Shown here in pieces: positions 36,413 to 47,516 of a DNA stretch of 64,000 nucleotides (the first letter of the stretch is position 1; every line of letters starts with the position of its first letter). The notes under the pieces were generated by a model. It was given only the letters and a program-made list of their open reading frames with translations. It searched no databases and was not told the origin of the DNA. Both the position numbers and the translations under genes were made by a program. The stretch lies in the NCBI GenBank assembly GCA_019614645.1, contig JABWDB010000035.1, forward strand, positions 3,162,001 to 3,226,000, written 5' to 3'. Source of the stretch: Stratiolaelaps scimitus (taxonomy: Eukaryota > Arthropoda > Arachnida > Mesostigmata > Laelapidae).

Positions 36413-37066
36413 TTACCCCATCAGTCTGACCAGGCTTGAAGAAGTGACTGCTTCCGTCTCCCGGCTATGCTCCTCGTCCCTCGTTGACTCGGCGATCCTC
36501 AGCGACCACGGGATCTGGCGGGCCAGAACCTGTAGTGCCGTGGTCGCCACCGTGCGGTGGGATCTCGCGACCTTGACCGCCAAGGTCTCCTCTGACGACT
36601 GCCGAGCGTCCGGGCAATCGTCTTCTTCTTGGCTGCGTGCCCCGAAAGGGGGAGGCATAGAGGGCAATGCTCTACGCTACCTTGGCTAGCAGCCTTCTGA
36701 CCTCATCCGTAGCTTCGTGTGTGCGTGGGAGGATCCTTGCGAGTTCCATGGCGGCTCGCTCCGCCTTCCCGGATGCGTAATTTGCATGCGGGGTCTCTGT
36801 GAGGTCGCTGTCGAGAATAAGCTCCAAGTGCTTGGCCGTCTTCGTTGGCTTGAATCTATGGCCGGCTATGGTGAGCTCGATACTCGGCTGACGTTTCCGT
36901 CCGTTGAGCACCACCTCCTCAGTCTTGGCCGGCGTAAATTCCGGTCCCAGGGGCGGAGGCACGTCACGACGTTGGCCATTGCCGAATTTGCCGCATACTG
37001 AAGGAGCCGATCATCACGTTCTCTGATTATGAGGACCAGGTCGTCGGCATATACATAGGAGGTCAC
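36413..37066 (-). pseudogene. LINE reverse transcriptase, C-terminal part with YADD
   Basis: The frame at 36866-37066 contains the catalytic motif C (SYVYADDLVLI). The overlapping frame 36672-36962 continues with the motif D/thumb region (PAKTEEVVLNGRK, a HLELILDSDLT block like the usual YLGV.LD, then GKAERAAMELARILPR). The frame 36413-36667 carries HRTVATTALQVLARQIPW, like the conserved YRTVS.EALQVLAG segment of R1-type elements. Motifs A and B are absent and there are at least two frameshifts, so the enzyme is inactive although the two catalytic aspartates of motif C survive. Confidence 0.85.
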
Positions 37067-38084
37067 AGACGCTGCGTCTTGGCCTTGATGTCGGCCGTGA
37101 AGGTCTTCGCGGCGTTTACCACACTCTCGCTGAATAGAAGCCAGACGTCCCCCAACAGTAGCCGCTGCGCGTTCCGGATCTTGACCCCCGATGAGAGCAT
37201 GGCTTCATCGAGGTCTCCAGTGTCCGGACGATGTCGGCCAGAGTGCGCCCGCCGCCCTTCACGATGATGGCCGTGTTGGCGGTCTGCCGTTGACGGGAGG
37301 GTGATCTTGAAGTCCGTGGCTTTCTTCGCCCGCAGCGCGTTCGTGACGAGTTCCTGGGCCGAGAGCATCCCCGAGGGGGCCTGCTCTGCCGGGAGCTGCT
37401 TGATCGCGATCAGTCTGGGGGAGTGGGGTTCCACCTCAGTTTCTCCCTCTACGATGAAAGCGTCCCTGCTCTCCAGCATGGCCACCTTCCCGTCTCTGAA
37501 AGTCGGTAGCGCTCTTTCCAGCGCCGGGATTTGCCTGCAAAGTCTCTCGATGAGCTTGAAGTCGGCTTTATCCCCTCCATCACCAGAAGGGCACGGCACG
37601 CTCCCTTAGCCAGGATGCTCTCGTTAGTGAGTCTTCTCCTCCTCAGGGACCGCTCAGGCAACTCCCAGCTTGCTAGTTCTACGTTTTCGGCGACCGTCAT
37701 TGGGCTTTCTTTCGACAGCGCGACCTTTATTTCCTTCCTCCTCTTCGCGTAGCTCTGCCTCTCCCAGCGCAGGTCCGTGGGGGCCGGGGTCCGCAAGTAC
37801 TCCTGGCTTCACCTGGATGAAGCTCCCCTGGAGGGCTCCTCTCATTCCTTGTTACACCGGGCCAAGTCGGCCACTATCCCCAAGATTGCCTTGGACGCGT
37901 TCTTGATTCCGCTTGCCGTAGTTTGTACCCTCACGACGCATTCCATGAGGTACTCGCTTCGGTTATCAAATCCTTCATGGCTGCCGAGCGAATCGGTTCG
38001 GTCCGCCTCGGCAGCCGTTGTACCTCAGGCTCCTTTGCTTATTCGGCCGTTTCGTCCCGGCCGGCTTCTTCCGGTGTCCTCCAT
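37063..38084 (-). pseudogene. LINE ORF1 (gag-like) protein remnant
   Basis: Starts plausibly at the ATG at 38082-38084. Pieces in alternate frames read as one acidic/basic protein: a region with SGIKNASKAILGIVADLAR, then SILAKGACRALLVMEG, which continues after a frameshift as DKADFKLIERLCRQIPALE in 37063-37599. Next come ATDFKITLPSTA and VKIRNAQRLLLGDVWLLF. Such proteins bind the element RNA. The CCHC zinc knuckles expected near the C terminus are missing, because ORF1 runs directly into the RT YADD region at about 37065. Identification rests on position upstream of RT and general style, so it is less certain than the RT. Confidence 0.6.
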
Positions 38085-38440
38085 GGCCAGCCCGCGCCCC
38101 GGGGGAAGCGCCGCCGAGTTGGTCCGGAGCACTCCTCCCAATCAACTGACCGCCGCCCAAAAATAGGGGAAAACAGAGAAAATCACTGTCTCCGAGCCCT
38201 CGCAGTCTAGGTTTGGGGTGTGATCCCTCTCCAGACTCGTATGGGGAGATCTGCCCGACTATATGATCAGCGGGCCCGAAGTCTGAGGTCGGTGCTCCCC
38301 GCCGCGTCAACGTCACCAAAAACGCAAAATTCACGACGAAAATCGGTAACTCGCGTCTTTGGAGAGCTACGACGCCGGATCCAAGATGGCGACCGGGTCC
38401 GATCAGGTGGTCTCAGTCAACCCCAGATTCACAGAAAGCA

Positions 38441-38559
38441 GTAAGGCAGAGAATAAGCAAAGGTGGCCCCGACAGGTTCTCATAGTAATACCTAAAGGTT
38501 AAGAGCTGAGGCCTGTCTGATAGGGGAACAGCTGAGGGTCAGCTCGAAAAACATTTTTT
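38441..38559 (+). mobile_element. Small retroposed sequence of unknown family, copy 1
   Basis: A 119-bp segment flanked by exact 16-bp direct repeats (AGATTCACAGAAAGCA at 38425-38440 and 38560-38575), as expected of a target-site duplication. Its 3' half (38496-38552) matches, at about 95% by eye, the reverse complement of 53908-53963. The 3' end of both copies is GTCAGCTCGAAAAA. It has no coding capacity; the source element is not identified. Confidence 0.75.
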
Positions 38560-38575
38560 AGATTCACAGAAAGCA

Positions 38576-40210
38576 CCGAGGAAAGTCATTCAAATGTACT
38601 TCTAAATGTTCTCGACACTGTGTGGTGATTGTGTGCGATTGTTCTGGCCGGTGAGGGCCCCCAGGTTTCCGGCCAACGAACCACGGACACGAACTTCGAG
38701 GAAAATACTACCATTCGCTATGAGAGCGAACAGCTGACGTGAGATACTATAATATTTGTAAATGAGATGGAATCAGCAGCATCATCGGGTACGTCCGAGA
38801 ATTTAGGGTCGTCGATCGCATATTCCATCGATTCCGATAGTTCAGTGGCTCTACGTGGACGGGGTTACGTTAGACATTAAATCGAGACTTGGTGTGTGTC
38901 CCGAGTCATCTGGCCATCCTTTTCTCACACCGATATTTTGCTACTGTGTTAATAAGCTGTATTTTTTTGTTACCAAAACATCACAATAGCTTGAACTGAT
39001 CTGATTCAAAATTGCTGGCTGTTATCCGACCATAAATACCAGAAGTGGTTAACGAAAAGCTTCGAATGTTGTTAATGAGATGTTGGAATGCTGTACAGAA
39101 CGGGGATCAACTCTCAAATGTTGCGGGCTCACACGTATACCCGGCACTTTTGGTAGCTTCCCAAAGTGCTTTGACCCACCCATTTTCTTCTTAGAGTATA
39201 TTCACTGTTGTATCCGACTGATCCACTATCCTAGAGATGGCCACAATTGATAATCAATTTTATGTTTGGATTATGCCAATTATCAGTTCATGATTGGAGA
39301 AGTTAATCCGTAATTAATTGTCATTCACAACCGACAATAAGGCAAGTTTGCAAATTCTAGTTAGAGCAGAGAAATTTTAGGTCCACCTTTAGAAAAGTGA
39401 AAAAGTAAGTAATTATCTTATTATTATATTAGTAAAATTAGGTCGATTCATCGGTGCGTAGCAGTGTACGCCCCTACCTCAATCTCCACAGGGCCGTACA
39501 CCAAGTTTTGTATTATACCTCAAAGAACGGCAAAACGGGGTACAATTTTATTTTAGGTGAACCCCCAAGATCTAATTATATGTCCACATCAGTGTTATGC
39601 AACATGAGCAGAGACGAAGATCCATAAAGAATCCATACGTGGCCAATACCGAGTGTTTAATTATAATAGTTATAGTTGCATGAATACCCTTTAAATCATA
39701 TATATCGCCCAAACGAGCTTATGAAATCCTTGTTCTCGTCATAGTTCGTAGACCGCTCGCAGACGATCATCGTTGTCAGCATCATTTTTCGACAATCTCA
39801 ACTTTCGAAGGTCATTATCGACACGAGCAACAATATTCGGGTCATAATTTTCGTAGTCGCATCTCGTACATGGCAGACAATCTGTTGAGCCATCTACGCT
39901 CTCTCTCTCTCTCTGCCTGCCTAGAGACAAGCAGAGAGAGAGGTCATAGTTTCTGCAACGGTATCTGATATCCTGACTGTGCAGTCTGCATAGGATTAAT
40001 ATCTAAGAGTTTTTCTCTAGATATTTATTCAAACATATTGCATAATACAATAATTTGTAATTACTACATCTAACATTGTGATCGCATTTACCCATCAGTA
40101 AACGTAGATAGGTTAGAGTACACAATAGCGTGCTAATCCATATACGAAGTTTCTGTAACCATAAACTTCTCCGTTCTGCTTTTTACATTCTTTCACTTTT
40201 TTCTGTATAG

Positions 40211-40253
<43 letters not shown>

Positions 40254-40784
40254 AAGATTAGGTGATGCTACGTATTCCCAGGTTTTCTTAGTTATTGTTT
40301 GCGCGTCGGATTCTGAAACAACTCTAAATTCCACGAGATTTTTATAATGAAGTTTACTGATTTTGCCGTTTTTACTGTTGTACCGTTTTACAAGGTAGGT
40401 TCTCTTTCTTTAAAGGGTGCTAAGGGTGTTGCCATAATAACGTAACATGACAACAACGACACCGTGACCGCCTCGCCTTGTGGAAGTCTTAACGATGTTC
40501 AACAGTACCGCTCTCCCTTAGCGCATTCCTTCAGGAAGGGCGGATTTTACTATGTACCTAGATATGTATAACACAATACTGTGTGAATAAATGATATGGA
40601 TGAAGTTATTATTATCATTATCATTCATGTTAATGAATACAGTGTAGTAGATTCGACCTAAAGGTGTATTATCGTTGTTTGTTCCACCTTTAATTGTACA
40701 AATCGCTTACCTAACAAGCTATTATGGAGGGGCTGAAAGATCTGCCCTGTTGTTGAATTCTAGGTCTAGATTTAGGGTCGAGCC
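38576..40784. other. No gene found
   Basis: AT-rich. A CT run near 39899-39916 pairs with a GA run near 39933-39941, and there is a TA run at 40217-40250. No frame recognised. Confidence 0.45.
40217..40250. repeat. (TA)n microsatellite
   Basis: Continuous TA run of about 34 bases. Confidence 0.95.
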
Positions 40785-40960
40785 AGTCAGCGGGGTGTAT
40801 TCATGTGTGCGCCTTGCAATCGGAGGAGACGGACGCAGGTGCATGGGTTTGATCGCCACCGTTGCGCATTTGCATTTAAGAAGGGGCCCGCCTAATGAAG
40901 CGATACTGTTCACGTTAAATGTTGGCTGTGAGTCAGCCCGGAAAATGTATTTATTAGGTC
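40785..40960 (+). repeat. Dispersed repeat module, copy 2
   Basis: Counterpart of 8204-8384. The blocks GGGGTGTATTC, CTTGCAATCGGAGGAGAC, CACCGTTGC and GTTAAATGTTGGCTG followed by GTCAGCC and GGAAAAT keep their order and spacing. The tRNA-like pair found upstream of copy 1 is not visible here, so the mobile unit, if any, starts near the module. One plus frame is open through the module, as in copy 1. Confidence 0.75.
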
Positions 40961-42208
40961 TAGGTTTAACGGAGAGATCTAGGGAAGAGAGAGACCCTCA
41001 GCAGGGGATGGTGGTTTTAGCAGGTAAAGGCGCTTTGTTTTCCACGTCAACCCTACACTGGATCGTCCTACCTTTATGGAGATTCGAATGTCTCTGGTGT
41101 TCTACGTGCGGTTGAAGAAAATTTCCTTCTCTGGAAAAAGGTCCAGGTTTAGAACGATTGGTTTGCGTTCATCTTCGAATGTACTTGTATTGTGAGTCGG
41201 AAATGTGTGGTTGTATTTTTGTGCAACCATTATGCCAATGGCTTCTTTCACAGGATGTGGGGATGATCTGTCTATAATGCTGGGAAAGTTTTTTGATTTT
41301 TTGTTACTTTTTGTGTTACTTTTTGCCTCTCTCTTAATATACATACATATTTCTTTCATTTATTTATATGATTCATTTCTTCTATTAAGCAACAAATTAC
41401 TTAATTGCGTTTGCTTTTTATTGTTATTTGATTTTCCTTTATCCGTGTTATTCTGGTGTTGTAATTCTAAATCACATCTACAAGAAATTGCCTCATTTTG
41501 CCGTTACCACCGTTAATTCATACGGTTACTCTGGTCACCCGAGATTTAATCATACTTAATGCATATTCTTACACAGCCGTAGTCTGCTGTGTTATTATAG
41601 CTCTTAGTCCTGTCGCCTACGGTGATCTCACCTTCGACGCGAGCAGGATAACATTCGATCGAGTGCGCACCCAGCCGATTACTATGAGGAACTATGAAAA
41701 AGTTCCCGACGTGACAAACTATAATACCTCGTGCTCAATAATAATAGCAATAATCAAACGATGTCCTTAAACCTACGATCGTATTTCTAGCATTAGTCGC
41801 AAGTAGCGCAATCGCCACGATAACGATTGCTGTGACTAAGCGCAGCTAGCTATACTAATATAGCAGTTCGTGGCTCACTGTGACTGCAACAGAAGCGCTT
41901 CAATGACATGGAAACGGGGACGCTTGCGTGTGCCCGTGCATTTATGTAGATGTGTTCGACGTTTTATACAACACCGCTTATGAACGCAGTGTCAATGGTC
42001 GCGCGGAGTTTGCTTGGTTACGAAAGGTGAACTTTGTATTCGAGGGCAGAATGCGACGATTGGTGAATGCGTTGAGCGTGCGCTAATCAATAGTACAGAA
42101 CAGCTGACAATAGTCAGTTATAGATGAATTGCCAAGCAATCGCAGGACAAACTCGTGTACGTTGGCTGATACGTTTAAGCTGTAGACGCTTTATTCAAGC
42201 TGGACAGT
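40961..42208. other. No gene found
   Basis: A T-rich stretch at 41200-41500 yields a hydrophobic 103-codon frame that I regard as compositional. Nothing else recognised. Confidence 0.45.
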
Positions 42209-42382
42209 GTAAAGGTAAGGTAAAGGTAAAATTTTATTGATTTATTTAAAGAACTGCATGCAATGCTTAAGTTCTCTTATTTGTCATGCAACGGGATTCG
42301 AACCTGCGGTCTATGGCTTTTCACAGTCAGAGACTGAGTGTAACCTCTCTCTTTCTCTTGGATAGCTTCCCTATCGTAGACC
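42209..42382 (-). mobile_element. tRNA-derived SINE with LINE-type 3' tail, copy 2
   Basis: On the minus strand a tRNA-like head contains the perfect B box GGTTCGAATCC (about 42294-42304). The tail AGAGAACTTAAGCATTGC, GCAGTTC, TTAAATAAATC follows, then a terminal ACCTTT-type repeat (42209-42232). The segment before the B box (GACTGTGAAAAGCCATAGACC) resembles a tRNA-Ser/Leu-like anticodon and variable region, but I cannot fold a full cloverleaf. The tail is homologous to the 3' end of the LINEs. This copy is clearer than the one at 10831. Confidence 0.78.
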
Positions 42383-44541
42383 AAGACATCCCTTTTCACA
42401 ATATGTATCAAATATCTACTGTAGTATATTTCTGATATGTCCCGTCGCGAAGCCCCTTCCCATAAGCCACTTCCTTTCATTGTCGAAAGCCAGATAGATT
42501 TCTACGATAACTCGGAGTAGGGGGTATACGTGTCGCCAAATTTCTCTATCGTGATTATTCTTTCTGATTCACAGTAGCGCGAATGGACACCGTCCTGTTG
42601 CGTACCTCAGCGTAAAGGAGAAGGTCTCCCCTCCTCAAGCCCCCATCCATCTCGAGAGTTGAATGCCTCTATGTGAGTTGTCGTCTACTTGGAGCCTTTT
42701 CGTTCACCCTGTTGGCGTGTTACAGCTTCCGCTATTGGCGATGCGCCCACTGCTTGCTAGCTGCTAGTTAGATACAACACGATGTAGTCGATCGTTACAG
42801 GGGGAAATCCAGTGATCATCAGGGGAGGGGCCTGATCGCTCATGTCACCCCATCTCTGATCTCATGTACCCTTCGAGCTTTAGCAGGAGCCTATAAAGCC
42901 AGTAGCCTTAACCATATATACATCGAGACGCACAAGTCTCAGCTTTAAGTATTGCGAGGGTTGGCTGTCTACTCACTTTCTATTTGGCTCGCGAGCAGCC
43001 TTTTTCGTAATTCGGACATCCCTCTGATCAAGTCATCCCGAGTGATTCCCTCTCACCCCTTTCACCGTCGCCTGAGTCCTTGCGTGGTACAGCGCACTAT
43101 ATCGTCCACAAGCCGAAGACGTCGACATTCAGGGGACCACCGGACGTACTCCGTCTCCAGAAGAGGAGATGCCCCCTTTGCCATTATTATCTGGCAGCGC
43201 CGGAGAAGTGCGGCAGGCTGTACTACATATAATCTATTATTATTATTATTATTATTATTATTGTATAAGCTATGCCTGGCTAGCGTGCTGTAGCCAGAGA
43301 AGCATGCGTGCCCTAACTCGCAGGCAGGCAGCACAGTCTGAGCTAACATATAATTATCAGAACAGCCATATCCAGCGCAGACGACAGACAATGCCGAAAG
43401 CAGAAAGTCGAGGCCGATGTTGTGCAGACGTGTTGAATTGACAAAAGTCATCGATCAATGAGGGTGTGTATGTTCGACACGAGGACGAATTGTAATGCTA
43501 TAATGGCGAAATACTCGTGCAAAGATTTACCTACGAACAGAATCCTGGCGAGGTCTCACGGGATCTTCTGTGCCAGCGTCTCCCAGGCTAGGATACATCC
43601 TTACAAATGTCAAAACAGTGAAAGAGCTATATAATACATATAATATGATTGAGCTACGTAGGATAATTTGCAGTGGGGGCGCACTGGGACAGTATAGTTA
43701 GGAGTGTAGATGAAACTGGTAATTTAACTGGAGAACAATGGTGGCTTAACAATGAAAGGACAAATGCGAATATGGTACCAATAACGGTATAGAATTACTA
43801 AAAATATCGAACAAGGAGGATTTACATTTTGGAAGTTACTTTATGAGGTAACTTAGCAAGAGTTAAGATTGCAGATTTGTCTAAGCTCACTGTTGACCTT
43901 TTTCATTTATGGAATGGTTGTTTGAGACCCATCTCAAACATATGAAATAAAGTAGAGGTTGTTGTACAATGACTGCCGGTATAATGTGGCCTAGTGAGCT
44001 TGGTGAGCTCCGAATCATGTTAAACTAGGACAAGAAAGTGTTCGCAAACTTACGCAACCCTAATGGAGTATGAAAATGTTGACGGTATTCAAGATAACGT
44101 TTGTGTAACTTTTTTTCTTGTATGTTCTGCAAGTACATACAAGAAATGTGCATTTTGAAACAAACAATAGAGAAACAGACCACAAAAGTTTTCCCAGACG
44201 TCATTCGTATATCCGGAGGCGCTGCGAGTTGTTAGGTGACGTTTGCCAGCCTTCAAGAACACTTTCTCTGGTCTTTATCTTTAGACTTTGTTTTTTAAAT
44301 ACATATTTGTATCTAAGTATTAACATTGATTATCTTCTTCCATAAAATTGCGCGACTCATTTCGAACGAGTTTCCACTGTTGTTTTTAAAGAATTTGTGA
44401 AGAATGTTCTGTTATTATAGCTTTCCATCGAGACTACACAGTTTTGACGATGGGTCTCTCACATCTTATGGCGCTTATGGTGATTTCGATCGAAGGTGCA
44501 CTCCGGGCCACTTACGATAAAAAAATATATATATATATATA
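42383..44541. other. No gene found; ends in a TA run
   Basis: Contains a (TTA)n run at 43233-43262 and the (TA)n run at about 44525-44542 that borders the LINE. Frames at 42952-43451 overlap on both strands through the TTA run and are artefactual. Confidence 0.45.
43233..43262. repeat. (TTA)n microsatellite
   Basis: Ten or so TTA units. Confidence 0.95.
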
Positions 44542-45079
44542 TAAACCGGGTCGACTAGAAACTCTGCAAGATTTTCTTGAGGGTGAAGGATGCTATCTGG
44601 ACGCGGTAGTGGTGAGTGAAACATGGTTAAAAACGGCTGACTACTGCGGCTATGGGATCTCAGGCTACACGTACGTTGGTTCAGGTCGGGAGCTTGACAG
44701 ACAAGGCTGTGGGGTTGAAATCTATGTGCATAACAAATGTAGTATTCTCGACTCGATAGCAAAAAGTAGTGAGGATGGTAATGTGCATGTGGCCCGTGTC
44801 CACGTTAGGAAAGCTGGTTTCGAGGGTTACCTCCTTGGTTTTTATTCCAGTCATTTCCCACATAGTGACTCCCTGCTCGACATGCTGGAACACATTTTTC
44901 CTGTGGGTGGTACCCTTTTTTGTATCCTTATGGGTGATTCAAACGTCAATCTATTAAACGGCCCGTGTTCTGAAAGTTATTCTGGGTTCTTCTTCTCTCG
45001 AAATTTCTGTCATTTTATTGACAAAGTCACCCGCCCGTCTTCCGGCACTTGCGTTGATTGTATAGCCATTTGCAATTGA
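44542..45079 (+). pseudogene. LINE AP-endonuclease-like domain
   Basis: From the LINE edge the frame reads through LDAVVVSETWL (the conserved glutamate of the ETW motif), GCGVEIYVHNK, a VHVARVHVRK strand, MGDSNVNLL (GDSN where most elements have GDFN) and SGTCVDCIAI, the usual end of the domain. Several catalytic residues (E, D, N) are visible. The N-terminal strand with the first asparagine is lost by truncation. The domain nicks target DNA to prime reverse transcription. The upstream ATG and TA-run residues predicted in the same frame belong to flanking DNA, not to the protein. Confidence 0.85.
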
Positions 45080-45199
45080 GGGATACTTCGATATCTCTGC
45101 GGCAGTCTGGCGTACTCCTTTGTTTTCCGATGACAGTTGCTATAACGGGTACGACTTATGTTAATCCAGCGAGTGCTCCTCTAGTGCTGCAGTCCCTGT

Positions 45200-47380
45200 T
45201 AAGCAGCATGACACGGAAGGCCTTGTTCGTTTTGACTGCAGTATTGGCCAACTTAGCTGGCTTAATGTACTTGACACGGAGGACTTTGAGATTGCCTTTA
45301 GTACACCCAGCAGCGAGCTGTCTATAGAGTATGACAGATGCTTTACCACAGTGGAACCAACCGCGCCCCAATGTCAAGATAAATGCCAATTTTCTGCCGG
45401 TCTTCGCCGTCTTAGGACTCATGTAAACAAGCTCTACCACTGGTACATTAGGATGGGCTCCCTGGAGTCTAAGACGGCCTATCGTGACACTCTTTTCAGG
45501 TATAAGCGAAAGCTCCGGTCTGCCAGGACTTCCTTCTTCAGAAATCGGTTCACCCGCCTGCAGAGCAATATTTCTAAATTGTGGAGATTTGTCACTACCC
45601 CATGTGGGAGAGGTAACGGTAAAGCTGAACTCCCTCAGATTCTCGAATCCAACTCTGGACGTCTGGAGACACCACGGGCTATTGCTGACGAATTAAACCG
45701 GCAATTTACTGCGGTCGGTTCGGATATTGTATCTGGGATAAACGCCCAAGAGGACCTTCGACCAGAATTGACATCTATTTGGGGGGCTCATAGTTCAATA
45801 TTCGCGTTCTCAGAGGTTAACTCATTAGAAACACAGAAAGCCCTTGATTCAACTTGGGTCAGCTGGATTGTGGGGCCTTGGGCATCCCGAGTAGACTTAT
45901 GAAGTTGTCCTCGTCGGTTCTCGCTCGCCCTTTAACACATGTTATAAACTTGTCCCTTAGAACCGGGATATTTCCCTTCAGGTTGAAGATGGCCAGGGTT
46001 GTCCCCCTTTTTAAAAATAAAGGTGATCGAAAGATTCCTTCGAACTACCGGCCTATTTCGCTTGTTGACTACCTCTCCAAAATCTTCGAGAAGGTGGTAA
46101 TGTCCATCTTAACTCGGCGAGTTTTTTCTCAGCATGCCAGTTTGGTTTCCAACGGGCGGACTCCATTGAGCTCGCACTCGCGCATCTCTGACCGGAAGTC
46201 GCCAACGCTAAAAAAACTGTCAACTCTGCCCTGGGGTAATGCTAGATATGACGGCCGCCTTCAATTGCCTGCGTCACTCCTTTTTCCTTCAAATGCCAGA
46301 GTGCCTTAGCTGCTCGCCTGAAGTTGTCATATGGTTCCACTAATAGCTCTCAGGTAGAAAACAGGCGGTTGTGGTTGGCGACATTTGGTCATTATGGCAG
46401 GTGGTTAACATTGGAACCCCCCAAGGTTCTGTCCTGACCATTCATGTTTGTTATTTTGATAAATTCCATTCTGCTCAAAATCCCGTCTGGCAATTATTGT
46501 AAAACTGTTGCTTACGCTGTGTACACCTCACTCCTATTCCGCATATGCCCTTCAGAACTGGATTCAGATATTCAAGCTGCCGTGGCGAAGGTTGAGGGAG
46601 TGGTGAAGACCTTTGGGCAGTTCGTACTTGTTGTGAATGCCAACAAAACGTATTTTACTCTGTTGCGCCCATCACAAAGGACTCCAATGATGGATCCGGT
46701 GTGGCTTTGCGGGGTCGTCTACGGTAAGATGTCTGGGTCTGACCACTCACGAGACACTGAAGTGGGATGCCCATCTTGAAGCTCTCCTTCCCAAGTGTGA
46801 TGCGATTTTTTCTTCGATCCGTCGCCTCAGAGAGCGTGGTATTCCAGCCGATGGGTTAATTTTAGTTTACAGAATACTTCTGTTACCTATCCTGTGCTAC
46901 GGGATCTCTATTTGGTGTGGTGGCTATAAAACGATCATTCGCAGAACCGAGATTGTTCAGAGAGACGCTTTAAGAGCAATTTTTAGTAGACGTCGGAGAG
47001 ACTCGGTTGCGGATGTTTTTGAGAAATTTGATCTGCTGCCTATAGGTAAGATTTACGTGGTTCATGTCGCACTTCTTGCCCTCAAGGTGGTGAGAGAACC
47101 ATTCCCCGTGATATTGCATTTTCAATCACCGCCGTCGTCTAACCGTCGGCCAACAACCTTCGAAACACCATTCGTCATAAGAGAACTGAGTCGCCATGCT
47201 CTTGCCCACCGCTTGCCTGCAGTCTGGGGCTCACTACCTCGCGAAATTAGAATCCTTACATCAGCAAAGGTGTTTGCGCGAGAGGTCAGGAAGCTCATTT
47301 GTAAAGAATTTAGAGGAGTCTTCTGGTGCACTATAATGATACGAATCAGAAAAATTCTGTCTGTTTATAGTTGCGGTTAG
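45200..47380 (+). pseudogene. LINE linker and reverse transcriptase, multiply frameshifted
   Basis: Linker: FDCSIGQLSWLNVLDTEDF, then SAGLRRLRTHVNKLY and SGRLETPRAIADELNRQF. After a frameshift near 45870: GIPSRLMKLSSSVLARPLTHVINLSLRTG and VVPLFKNKGDRKIPSNYRPISLVDYLSK (conserved early RT blocks). Motif A lies in broken sequence near 46250. Motif B (NIGTPQGSVL in an alternate frame) is near 46420. Motif C is YAVY instead of YADD near 46520, so both catalytic aspartates are gone. The C-terminal block RRPTTFETPFVIRELSRHAL to AREVRK ends at about 47310. Inactive. Confidence 0.9.
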
Positions 47381-47516
47381 TGCATGGACTGAATATAATT
47401 TGTGTGGGCGTTGCCCCTTTTCACGACACTTCTTTTTCACTATTATTTTTACGAGAACTTAAGCGTTGTGCTAAGACTGCAGTTCCGTTAATAAACCAAG
47501 CCTTGTATTGTACATA

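Larger units (their letters stand above)
36303..38427 (-). mobile_element. R1/Jockey-like LINE with ORF1, internally deleted
   Basis: A GC-rich island of about 2.1 kb that stands out from the AT-rich surroundings. Read on the minus strand it has a presumptive 5' leader (about 38100-38427), a gag-like ORF1 (37063-38084), the C-terminal half of an RT (36413-37066) and an A/T-rich tail of AAAT units ending near 36303. The endonuclease and the N-terminal half of RT are missing, so the intact element would have been several kb longer. It belongs to a different LINE family from the copies at 0.5 and 44.5 kb. Ends are approximate; I found no target-site duplication. Confidence 0.82.
44542..47514 (+). 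mobile_element. LINE (CR1/Jockey-like), longest copy
   Basis: About 3 kb on the plus strand: endonuclease, linker, reverse transcriptase, C-terminal region and the family 3' tail (AGAACTTAAGCG, GCAGTTCC, TTAATAAACCAAGCC, TATTGTA). It starts abruptly after a TA microsatellite inside the endonuclease, so it is 5'-truncated. A TA-rich stretch also follows the 3' side (48757 onward, beyond the nested mariner), suggesting insertion into a TA repeat. It has many frameshifts and a mutated catalytic site, so it is older than copy A at 545-2934. Confidence 0.92.

Noticed and set aside
41205..41516. 103-codon hydrophobic protein
   Set aside because: Explained by a T-rich stretch; no charge pattern or family supports a membrane protein gene.
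43062..43451. Overlapping frames on both strands
   Set aside because: They depend on the TTA microsatellite, giving poly-Tyr or poly-Asn runs.
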